DNA of 64,000 nt from assembly GCA_902768785.1 (NCBI GenBank), contig CACXMM010000011.1, positions 1-64,000 on the forward strand. Direction: 5' to 3'. The translations under genes and the position numbers were made by a program. A model generated the notes under the pieces. It ran no database searches. It saw nothing but the letters and a program-made list of their open reading frames with translations, and had not been told where the DNA came from. Positions 17,009 to 24,380 of the stretch are shown one piece after another; position 1 is the first letter of the stretch; each line of letters starts with the position of its first letter. Origin of the DNA: an uncultured Prevotellaceae bacterium (GTDB taxonomy: Bacteria > Bacteroidota > Bacteroidia > Bacteroidales > Bacteroidaceae).

Positions 17009-17095
17009 TTATAGTAAATTATTTTATACCCTTAGATATTTTTCATGATAAGATACAATAAAAAGCCTACGGTATCGTTTTCTATATGATAAATC

Positions 17096-17767
17096 ATGTA
17101 CATGAGCAAGAATTCTACACCCAAATATAAAGCAAATACCGACAAAAACAACCGCCGTTACATCAAAGACGGAATGAATGAAATGGAGCGCAACATCAAG
17201 CGAGTCATCGATTTCTTTGTTGCGCTGGTATGTCTTATTGTCTTCTCCCCGCTGATGGCAGCCTGCTATTTCGCTGTAAAAAAAGAAGATGGAGGCCCCG
17301 CTATCTTCAAACAGGAACGTATCGGAAGGTTCGGTCGTCCTTTTTACATCTACAAGTTCCGCAGTATGCGACTGGATGCAGAAAAAGACGGTCCTGCCCT
17401 TTATCAACATGAGAATGAGACACGCATGACCAAAGTGGGTAGATTCCTTCGCGTTCATCACTTAGATGAACTGCCTCAGCTTTGGAACGTGGTGAAAGGA
17501 GAGATGGCATTCATCGGTCCACGTCCTGAGCGAAAATATTTCATCGACCAGATCATGGAGCTCGATCCAAGATATACTTATCTCTATCAGGTAAGACCGG
17601 GTGTAACTTCGTATGCAACCTTATATAATGGCTACACCGATACGATGGAGAAGATGTTGCGCCGTCTGGAACTCGACCTGTATTATTTGGAGCATCGCTC
17701 CCTGTGGTTCGATGCCAAACTGCTGGTGTTGACCTTCATCAACATCGTATTCGGAAAGAAATTCTAA
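17096..17767 (+). CDS. Initiating phosphoglycosyltransferase (bacterial sugar transferase domain)
   Basis: A 223-residue member of the monotopic phosphoglycosyltransferase family (PglC/WbaP catalytic domain), which transfers a sugar phosphate from a nucleotide sugar to undecaprenyl phosphate and so starts each repeat unit. A single hydrophobic re-entrant segment (RVIDFFVALVCLIVFSPLMAAC) is followed by FKQERIGRFGRPFYIYKFRSM, the conserved region containing the D/E-rich active site (LDAEKDGP), DELPQLWNVVKGEMAFIGPRPE, and VRPGVTS. It lacks the N-terminal multi-helix domain of WbaP, so it is the short PglC-like form. The stop codon overlaps that of the convergent lipocalin-like gene by four bases. 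An ATG two codons in (17102) is an alternative start. Confidence 0.9.
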   Translation: MYMSKNSTPKYKANTDKNNRRYIKDGMNEMERNIKRVIDFFVALVCLIVFSPLMAACYFAVKKEDGGPAIFKQERIGRFGRPFYIYKFRSMRLDAEKDGPALYQHENETRMTKVGRFLRVHHLDELPQLWNVVKGEMAFIGPRPERKYFIDQIMELDPRYTYLYQVRPGVTSYATLYNGYTDTMEKMLRRLELDLYYLEHRSLWFDAKLLVLTFINIVFGKKF

Positions 17768-18234
17768 AATTTCCTGAAATAAAGGCGAAGCGAGGATGAT
17801 TTCAATACCATCTTCGAATGGTTGAGTGTCTCAATCTCAAATAGCTCTTCTGCCTGATGGATACCAAAAGGTGCCAAATTCGAGAAGTCATCCTGTATCG
17901 GCCAGTCGTTGACTCTCTCATGACCTTCTTCTCCACCCCATTTGTATACATAGGGGTGATATAGCCGCAGAACACCTTTCTCATGAGAAAAGCGCATATA
18001 GAGGTTATCCACCTTTCGATCGGCATCCCGAAGATTCAACAAATCATACTGGATTCCCCAGAAACGACGGTCTTCATCGAGAAGACACACCCCGCCCGTA
18101 TTCAAGGTATCTACGCGCTCCAAGTGCCAGAAACCGTCTAAATCGCCGTTATCACTTACCTCAGCCATTCCACAAGATGACAGAATAGCAAACGACAATG
18201 ACATAAGTCCTATGATCAACAGATATCTCCTCAT
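17764..18234 (-). CDS. Lipocalin-like lipoprotein
   Basis: A 156-residue lipoprotein with a lipobox cysteine at residue 21 (LSSC). The mature part begins with DLDGFWHLERVDTL, the G-x-W-x-L/V opening seen in small Bacteroidetes lipocalin-like domains, followed by alternating beta-strand-like segments. Its role is unknown. It is transcribed with the Wzi gene (start and stop overlap as ATGA), which suggests a task in capsule assembly at the outer membrane. Its 3' end overlaps the phosphoglycosyltransferase gene by four bases tail to tail. Confidence 0.6.
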   Translation of the reverse strand: MRRYLLIIGLMSLSFAILSSCGMAEVSDNGDLDGFWHLERVDTLNTGGVCLLDEDRRFWGIQYDLLNLRDADRKVDNLYMRFSHEKGVLRLYHPYVYKWGGEEGHERVNDWPIQDDFSNLAPFGIHQAEELFEIETLNHSKMVLKSSSLRLYFRKF

Positions 18235-19778
18235 TTTCCTTTTAATAAACCACGCTTACAAATAGATAACTGTATTCCGGAATTCCTGCCATACAACTTC
18301 CCGAAATCCATGCCGCATGCTCCCTTCACACTCCAGCCCTTCGGAAGCATATACCTCACCTCTACCATGGATCCCACAAAGTCCTTGACACGGGTATAGG
18401 GAGCGGCATATGTACCCAAGCCTTCCTGATAGGTCAGGAGCATTCTATAGTAGAGTTGTGGAAGTGGCTGTCCGTCAAAGCCGAGATGAAAAGCACAGAA
18501 TCTGTTGTTACGCACCTCCACGGAGTGACTGTCATTATAAATCGGTGACATATACAGGGGATTGCCTATTACCTGTCCCCAGTGCTGCCATCCAGTATAG
18601 AAATAATGATTATAATAGTTATCGATACCGCCGACATGATCAGGAACCATCTCAGTGTGGTCGTGATAGACAGGCCCGCTCTGGTACTTGGAATAGAGAT
18701 ACTCACCAACCACCTTGTTGAGCCAACGACAGTCCTTCAACTGCAGTTCCACACCCAGCATGATGTCCTTTAACTTGTATAATACGAATGATTTCTGTTT
18801 CCGTTCCATGTTCTTTGATTCGTAACCATTGTAATCAAGCAGGAACATACCGGAATGATCTTCGAAAAACTTGTCTGCATAGACAGCAAGGGAGAAATGA
18901 TCAGCATCATAACCGATACGTGCCACCCAGCTGCCCAAGTGGTTTCCTTCCACATTGAGGAAGGCATTCTGTCCTTCGGCATTACCTCCTGGAATAAAAG
19001 CATAGAAATAATCCTTGAGACGATGACCTCCTTGAATATCAACTCGCTCTCCTTTGTCTGTTATCACATTGTGCCCCGTTCCTCCGAACTGGGCAGCCAT
19101 TTCCAATCCCAGTTCTATCGACAAAGGGGACTGAGGCTTCTGAATACGAAGATAACCCGCTTTACTATGATAGAGCTGATGGGATACATATCGTCCTTCT
19201 TTGCCTACAAAGCGCTGTTGCCAACCTCCATCGGTAGCCACCCCATAGGCGATATGTCCTTTCAGATGAACCCACCCACCCAACAGGGGCAAGGCCCAAT
19301 AGTCTGGCAAGGCAACACGCAGCTGAGGCACAGGACGGGCATTGATACCTAATGTCTGTGATCCGGAGGAGAGCAGGTTGTCTTTCAGTTCCATCGGCCA
19401 CTCCTTACTACCCAGAGTCAGTACCCCTTTCTTCCATCTTAGCTCGGCATAGGCCTGCTGCACAATCATGTCACTGGAATAATGAAGGGGAGCAATGAGA
19501 TCCAAAGCGTAGCCAACGCCCCACTGGCGCATGCTGTCATTGGACAAAGGACGTTCAATAGCTCCTCTCAGATAACCGTTAAACGACCGCAGGGAACTGA
19601 GTCCGTGCTTGTTCGCATTCAGCCATAAAGGAGTATTCCCTTCCGACACACTTGACTGAACTTCCACTTTGTAGTCAAGTCCGTTTAGAAGGGAGCCATC
19701 ATTTTCTTCTTGTCCCATCATAGGCAACATCGCAGCCCATGATATCATCATCAAATAAAATCTCCTGATCATCTTCAT
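18231..19778 (-). CDS. Capsule assembly Wzi family outer membrane protein
   Basis: A 515-residue protein with a signal peptide (MKMIRRFYLMMISWAAMLPMMGQ) and a body of alternating beta strands expected to form an outer membrane barrel. Hallmarks of the Bacteroidetes Wzi-like family are WLNANKHGLSS near the mature N-terminus, the repeated strand patterns, and QHWGQVIGNPLYMSP in the second half. E. coli Wzi is a surface lectin that anchors capsule. Its presence supports the view that the locus makes a cell-bound capsule. The start at 19778 is chosen for the signal peptide; in-frame upstream codons to 19856 exist but give an odd N-terminus. Confidence 0.82.
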   Translation of the reverse strand: MKMIRRFYLMMISWAAMLPMMGQEENDGSLLNGLDYKVEVQSSVSEGNTPLWLNANKHGLSSLRSFNGYLRGAIERPLSNDSMRQWGVGYALDLIAPLHYSSDMIVQQAYAELRWKKGVLTLGSKEWPMELKDNLLSSGSQTLGINARPVPQLRVALPDYWALPLLGGWVHLKGHIAYGVATDGGWQQRFVGKEGRYVSHQLYHSKAGYLRIQKPQSPLSIELGLEMAAQFGGTGHNVITDKGERVDIQGGHRLKDYFYAFIPGGNAEGQNAFLNVEGNHLGSWVARIGYDADHFSLAVYADKFFEDHSGMFLLDYNGYESKNMERKQKSFVLYKLKDIMLGVELQLKDCRWLNKVVGEYLYSKYQSGPVYHDHTEMVPDHVGGIDNYYNHYFYTGWQHWGQVIGNPLYMSPIYNDSHSVEVRNNRFCAFHLGFDGQPLPQLYYRMLLTYQEGLGTYAAPYTRVKDFVGSMVEVRYMLPKGWSVKGACGMDFGKLYGRNSGIQLSICKRGLLKGK

Positions 19779-19987
19779 TAGTATTAATAACGCCAAAGTC
19801 TTTTTTTTAGTATAAATCATCCCAGTTATTTCAAAGGATTTCCTGTACCCATCCAATCATCATACGCCCATATGATATTTATTCGTCTTACAAACCAAAC
19901 AAATGCGGGCAAAGACATCCATCGTAATAGGCATTAAAAACAAAAAACAACGTTTAGGGAAATTCCCGCATGAAGTAGGGATTTTCC

Positions 19988-20019
19988 TTTGCGCAGGTGT
20001 ATATTTTGTTGTTTCTTTG
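19988..20019 (+). promoter_or_regulatory. Promoter for the Gly/Ser-rich secreted protein
   Basis: TTTG at 19988-19991 and, 20 bases on, TTTCTTTG at 20012-20019 (one mismatch to TAnnTTTG), 50 bases before the start codon. Confidence 0.5.
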
Positions 20020-20068
20020 CATCGTGAAAAGAAAGATAATAATAACAACCCTTTAAAAAGATACGATT

Positions 20069-21187
20069 ATGAAGAAGTTGATTTTTGCTCTCACAGCACT
20101 GTTCACCATGACAGTAACAGCCAACGCCATGAGCTATGAGCAGGCTCGCGATCAGGCTTTGTTCCTTACCGACAAGATGGCATACGAACTGAACCTCACC
20201 GAGGACCAGTACGAGGCAGCTTACGAGATCAACCTCGACTACCTGATGAGCATCGATCACTACGATGACCTCTACGGAGTGTATTGGACCCGGCGTAACC
20301 TCGACTTAAGCTATATTCTGCTCGACTGGCAGTACAGTGCCTATTGTGCAGCAAGCTATTTCTACCGTCCTCTCTACTGGGAAGCAGGCTACTGGCACTT
20401 CGGCATCTATGCCCGCTATCCGCACCGTACCTACTTCTACTTCGGTAGGCCACACTTTTACCTGACCTATCATGGTGGACACAGCTGGCGTATGAATGGC
20501 GGACGTAGCTGGTATCACGGACGCACCTATGGCTCAAGCCATCGTCATGGCACCAACCACCACGGATTCGGTATGCGTAACGGTTATGACCGTGGTGACT
20601 TCCGCAACCACAGTGGTCACTTTGAGCGTGCACAAGGTGGACGAGCCTTAGAGCGCAGAGGCGGCAACGGCAACCATGGTAATAACTCCATCACCAGGGG
20701 TAACCGCAATGGACAGCGTTATGACAGCAACCGAGGTGGTGAGCGCCGTTATGACGGCAACCGCGGCACAGAGCGTCGTTCTGACAATGTTGGATCACGC
20801 AGCAGCTCGCGTAACAACGGCTCCTTCGGTGGAAGTCATAGCAGTGGCTCTTTCGGAAACAGAGGAAATGTGAGCAGCAGCCGTGAGCGCAGCTCATCCG
20901 TTGAGCGCTCTACCCCACGCAGCTCATCAGTGAACAGGAGCAACGGGAACTTCGGATCACGTCAGAGCAGCACCCGCAGCTACAGTGATTCACGCAGTTC
21001 TTCTCGCGGAAGTTTCTCTGCCCCCAGCCGTTCATTCTCATCTGGTCATAGCGGCTCTTCGTCAAGAAGTGTATCAGCTCCCTCTTCACGTGGCGGCAGC
21101 TCACACAGCGGCTCATTCGGTGGAGGTTCCCGCGGTGGTTCCCACGGTGGTGGCGGTTCTCACGGAGGCTTTGGCGGTCGCAGATAA
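20069..21187 (+). CDS. Secreted protein with Arg/Gly/Ser-rich low-complexity tail
   Basis: A 372-residue protein with a signal peptide ending TANAMSYEQARDQ. Residues about 20-75 form a helical segment (LTEDQYEAAYEINLDYLMSID), resembling small periplasmic metal or stress proteins. Residues 75-150 are rich in Tyr, Trp and His. From about 175 to the end the protein is almost only Arg, Gly, Ser, Asn and His, with repeats such as SSRGGS and a final GGGSHGGFGGRR. The low-complexity part suggests surface exposure, polyanion binding or phase separation. I do not recognise a named family. It has its own promoter and converges on the phosphatase gene 13 bases away. Confidence 0.6.
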   Translation: MKKLIFALTALFTMTVTANAMSYEQARDQALFLTDKMAYELNLTEDQYEAAYEINLDYLMSIDHYDDLYGVYWTRRNLDLSYILLDWQYSAYCAASYFYRPLYWEAGYWHFGIYARYPHRTYFYFGRPHFYLTYHGGHSWRMNGGRSWYHGRTYGSSHRHGTNHHGFGMRNGYDRGDFRNHSGHFERAQGGRALERRGGNGNHGNNSITRGNRNGQRYDSNRGGERRYDGNRGTERRSDNVGSRSSSRNNGSFGGSHSSGSFGNRGNVSSSRERSSSVERSTPRSSSVNRSNGNFGSRQSSTRSYSDSRSSSRGSFSAPSRSFSSGHSGSSSRSVSAPSSRGGSSHSGSFGGGSRGGSHGGGGSHGGFGGRR

Positions 21188-21200
21188 GCATACCCTCTCT

Positions 21201-21707
21201 TTACATATCTAATAGACGCACCTCGGCATTGGTCATTCGCGGAATCTCGCGCATTTCCTTGCCGAGGTGCGCTGCTTGTATGGCTTTGTTGATGATGCCA
21301 TGTCCAACGGCTAAGACGGTCTTCCCCTCATAATGCGAGCGGATAAAGTCAAGAAATCGTTGTGCCCTGGCCAGTAAATCGGGTAATGACTCCACATCGT
21401 CTGGCCATGTTTCTCCTTTCAAGTCAGGAATGAAACGACCCGTAAAACCTCCCCAATCGCGTTCCCGCAACAAGGCAGTCTGCACAACTGGTAACGCATG
21501 TGGTTTCGCCAGGATCAGACAAGTATCCACACTGCGTTTCAGGTCACTGCTCACAAAGGCATCTATCGGTTCCCCTGCCAGCTCCTCAGCCAGTTTTTCT
21601 GCTTGCTCGATGCCGTTTATTGTCAGTTCCCCTTGTGTTTGTCCTTGCATGATCTGATTGACGTTATCAACCGTCTCCCCATGTCTTACCAATAATAATT
21701 TTGTCAT
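21201..21707 (-). CDS. Histidine phosphatase family protein (phosphoglycerate mutase-like)
   Basis: A 168-residue member of branch 1 of the histidine phosphatases. The catalytic RHG is in LLLVRHGETVDNVN at residues 8-10, and the second histidine is in VLAVGHGIINKA near residue 136. SSDLKRSVDTC contributes the conserved arginine. It is slightly short for the family (usually about 190-210). Such enzymes include alpha-ribazole phosphatase, and sugar or nucleotide phosphatases; the substrate is not predictable here. No cobalamin synthesis genes are nearby. Confidence 0.85.
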   Translation of the reverse strand: MTKLLLVRHGETVDNVNQIMQGQTQGELTINGIEQAEKLAEELAGEPIDAFVSSDLKRSVDTCLILAKPHALPVVQTALLRERDWGGFTGRFIPDLKGETWPDDVESLPDLLARAQRFLDFIRSHYEGKTVLAVGHGIINKAIQAAHLGKEMREIPRMTNAEVRLLDM

Positions 21708-21741
21708 TTCACAGAAAATTTCGACAAAAGTAACAAAAAAA

Positions 21742-21772
21742 TTGCTTCTTTCATTCTATTTTCGTAATTTTG
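21742..21772 (+). promoter_or_regulatory. Promoter for the DUF308 membrane protein
   Basis: TTG at 21742-21744 and TAATTTTG at 21765-21772 with 20 bases between, 26 bases before the ATG at 21799. Confidence 0.6.
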
Positions 21773-21798
21773 CGAAAGAAACAGTAAAAACTAGCATT

Positions 21799-22506
21799 AT
21801 GCGAATACTACAAAGTTCAATCATCCGCGCTATTTGTGCCGTTGTCGTTGGCTATCTGTTAGTGATGTACCGCACAGAGATGGTTCAGTGGCTCACTATC
21901 GCCACGGGAGCCTTGTTTTTCATATCGGGTCTTGTTTCCGTCATCGCCTACTATGCTGAAAAACACAAGGCACAGAAAACAGCCGAGCGTTTAGCTGCCA
22001 TGGCAGAGATGCGTGATGGGAAAGATGCACCAGAGAATCCCGAGGACATCGAGAGAGCCATGCGGCCCCCGTTCCCGATAGTAGGATTGGGCAGTGCTAT
22101 TTTAGGTGTGATCCTCGCGATGATGCCTGCAACCTTCATCAGTGGTGTAATGTATGTGTTGGCAGCCATCCTAATCTTAGGTGCCATCAACCAGTATTTC
22201 AACCTGGCAGGTATCCGGAAGATCAGTACCGTGCCCTTCCTTTTCTGGCTCTTCCCCACCATTATCCTCGGCGTGGGAATCTTCATGCTGGTGAAACCAA
22301 TGGAGATGTCCGCCCTGCCTTTCCGTATCTTAGGCTGGTGCCTGATGTTCTACGGAGTCGTAGAATGCATCAACAGCATCAAGATCTACAAAGCGAAGAA
22401 GGATTATGAGGATACACAGCGCAAACTGGAACAAGCCTCTATCGAGGATGCCAGAGACACCAGTCAGATAGAGGATGCAGAAATTGTAGAGTCGGAGCCA
22501 CAATAG
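21799..22506 (+). CDS. DUF308 (HdeD-like) membrane protein
   Basis: A 235-residue membrane protein with six hydrophobic segments arranged as three pairs (IIRAICAVVVGYLLVMY, LTIATGALFFISGLVSVIAYY, then four more between about residues 95 and 190), the layout of the short-repeat HdeD/DUF308 family linked to acid stress in enterics. The C-terminal 40 residues are charged and cytoplasmic. The start at 21799 is preferred because a promoter -7 box (21765-21772) lies inside the longer reading frame. It converges on the uridine kinase gene with a gap of seven bases. Confidence 0.75.
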   Translation: MRILQSSIIRAICAVVVGYLLVMYRTEMVQWLTIATGALFFISGLVSVIAYYAEKHKAQKTAERLAAMAEMRDGKDAPENPEDIERAMRPPFPIVGLGSAILGVILAMMPATFISGVMYVLAAILILGAINQYFNLAGIRKISTVPFLFWLFPTIILGVGIFMLVKPMEMSALPFRILGWCLMFYGVVECINSIKIYKAKKDYEDTQRKLEQASIEDARDTSQIEDAEIVESEPQ

Positions 22507-22513
22507 CTCCTCC

Positions 22514-23122
22514 CTACAAGGTAAGTCCTTCGATATATTTGCAGATAATGCCGATACCCTTCATATTCTCGCCACCTTGCGGGATGATGATATCGGCATA
22601 TTTCTTGGTAGGTTCGATAAACTGCTCGTGCATGGGTTTCAACACCTCCAGGTAGCGGTTCAGCACCATATCTACCGTACGTCCACGTTCCATCACATCC
22701 CGCAGGATATTCCGGATGAGTCGCTCATCAGAGTCAGTATCCACGAAGATTTTCAAGTCCATCATGTTGCGTAGCTTCCTGTCCACCAAGGTCATGATAC
22801 CCTCAATGATAATCACGGGTTTCGGCTCTACATGCACCGTCTCGGGTAAGCGGTTACTCAGCACATAGCTGTAGGTGGGCTGTTCGATGGCCTCACCACG
22901 TTTCAGCATACTAATCTGTTTGTGCAGCAACTTCCAGTCGAAGGCGTCAGGATGGTCGAAGTTTATCATCCTCCGTTCCTCGTCAGTCATCCCCGTTGTA
23001 TCATTATAATAGGAATCGAGCGGCACCACGGCCACACAATGAGGGGGCAGTGTCTCCACGATTTTCTTCACGACGGTGGTCTTACCAGAACCCGTTCCGC
23101 CAGCAATTCCAATAATAGTCAT
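22514..23122 (-). CDS. udk: Uridine kinase
   Basis: A 202-residue uridine/cytidine kinase. It has a P-loop GIAGGTGSGKTT at the N-terminus, then PLDSYYNDTTGMTDEER (the catalytic Asp and Tyr region of the family), NFDHPDAFDW and the RDVMERGRTVDMVLNRY lid segment. It phosphorylates uridine and cytidine for pyrimidine salvage. The ATG at 23122 is preferred over a TTG seven codons upstream. The next gene upstream, a secreted nuclease, ends 55 bases away; together they could join nucleic-acid breakdown to nucleoside salvage, though co-transcription is only inferred. Confidence 0.93.
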   Translation of the reverse strand: MTIIGIAGGTGSGKTTVVKKIVETLPPHCVAVVPLDSYYNDTTGMTDEERRMINFDHPDAFDWKLLHKQISMLKRGEAIEQPTYSYVLSNRLPETVHVEPKPVIIIEGIMTLVDRKLRNMMDLKIFVDTDSDERLIRNILRDVMERGRTVDMVLNRYLEVLKPMHEQFIEPTKKYADIIIPQGGENMKGIGIICKYIEGLTL

Positions 23123-23177
23123 ATTCAAACTCTTGCGTTTCAACTTCGATGATCAGTGTCCAATGGTCAATGATCTC

Positions 23178-24227
23178 CTACTTCTGTTCTTTCACCAAAT
23201 ATACCACTACGGGCAGGTGGTCACTGTATCCGTCAAGCCACACGCCACCGGCATGAGTACGTTTAGGATTACCCTTGTATTTTCCCTCCATCTGGATCAG
23301 ATAGTCGCGACGGAACACCTGACTTTTCAAATAAGTAAGGTTACTGTAGTCCTTCGTCCCTTTTCTATCGAGTAAATTTGGTGTCATCACAATCTGGTCG
23401 AAGAGGTTCCACGCACCATCATACGCTAGTGTTCCCGTTCCCTGTTTTACCAGCACGTTATACCAAGGATTGAACATATCGTTATCACCCACCTTCTTCA
23501 CGTCGGGCTTGCAACTCAAGCCATCGGTCATGCTCTTGTTCGTGGGATCATCGTTCATATCACCCATCACGAACACCTTCATGTCAGGGTTCTCCCTAAG
23601 CAGACGATCCTTGATGGCTCGTACCTGCCGGGCAGCACTCTCACGATAGTAAGAGGAACTATAACGGCTGGGCCAGTGGCAGACAATCACCGATACAGCC
23701 TCATTGGCCAATGTGCCCTGGACTGTCAGGAAACCACGGGTATAGAACGCGCTGTCTTGTTCCTGTTCCTGCACATACGGATACAACTGCACATCGTTCA
23801 CTGTGAACAGAGAAGGGTTGTAGAGCATGGCACAATCGATACCACGGTTGTCGGGACCTTCTATAAGCACATATTTCATATTTCGCGCACGCAAAGGCTC
23901 CTGAGCCACGAGATCGTCAAGGGCACGAGCATTCTCCACCTCGGCCATACCAATCACGGCGCAGCCGATATTAGGCAGCATGTCGGTACCCAGGTCTGCC
24001 AAGGCTCTTGCCATATTCTGCAACTTATGCGTATATTTTCTCGCATTCCACCGATAGCTGCCTGTGGGTAGGAAGTCGTAATCGTTTTTCCCCTCGTCAT
24101 GACAGGTATCGAATAAATTTTCCTGATTATAGAAGCCCACAGCATAAACGCTGAACTTCTTCTGAGCTGATACGGTGAAGGCCACACCGCAGCAAAGGAC
24201 AACAAAAAGGATTCTTAGTCTATTCAT
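23178..24227 (-). CDS. Secreted endonuclease/exonuclease/phosphatase (EEP) family protein
   Basis: A 349-residue exported protein with a signal peptide (ending VSAQ). It carries the EEP catalytic signatures: FYNQENLFDT near the start, GMAEVEN (metal-binding Glu), NRGIDCAMLYN, the CHWPSR segment, GDMNDDP (catalytic Asp and Asn) and the final SDHLPV (catalytic His). The family includes DNase I-like nucleases and phosphodiesterases; Bacteroidetes copies of this length often neighbour a TonB receptor and DUF5689 lipoprotein, as here. It is divergent from the receptor gene, which starts 154 bases away. A nuclease acting outside the cytoplasm is likely, although lipid or sugar phosphate substrates are possible. 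Confidence 0.85.
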   Translation of the reverse strand: MNRLRILFVVLCCGVAFTVSAQKKFSVYAVGFYNQENLFDTCHDEGKNDYDFLPTGSYRWNARKYTHKLQNMARALADLGTDMLPNIGCAVIGMAEVENARALDDLVAQEPLRARNMKYVLIEGPDNRGIDCAMLYNPSLFTVNDVQLYPYVQEQEQDSAFYTRGFLTVQGTLANEAVSVIVCHWPSRYSSSYYRESAARQVRAIKDRLLRENPDMKVFVMGDMNDDPTNKSMTDGLSCKPDVKKVGDNDMFNPWYNVLVKQGTGTLAYDGAWNLFDQIVMTPNLLDRKGTKDYSNLTYLKSQVFRRDYLIQMEGKYKGNPKRTHAGGVWLDGYSDHLPVVVYLVKEQK

Positions 24228-24243
24228 AAGCTGTTTATTTTCT

Positions 24244-24275
24244 GCAAAGATACTATTATTTTAAATAACGACAAA
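24244..24275 (-). promoter_or_regulatory. Promoter of the EEP nuclease gene
   Basis: On the minus strand TTTG (24272-24275), 20 bases, then TATCTTTG (24244-24251), 17 bases before the start codon at 24227. Confidence 0.65.
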
Positions 24276-24321
24276 ATAAAACGGGAAGTTTTTTGAAAGA
24301 TAAGAAAAAGATGGAAAAGAT

Positions 24322-24352
24322 TTTGCACTTACAAAAATAATGTCTATCTTTG
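24322..24352 (+). promoter_or_regulatory. Promoter of the TonB receptor operon
   Basis: TTTG at 24322-24325, 19 bases, then TATCTTTG at 24345-24352; start codon at 24381. It is divergent from the nuclease promoter, with the two -7 boxes about 94 bases apart, leaving room for a shared regulator. Confidence 0.7.
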
Positions 24353-24380
24353 TAGCAAATATCAAACATGAATACTTCTT

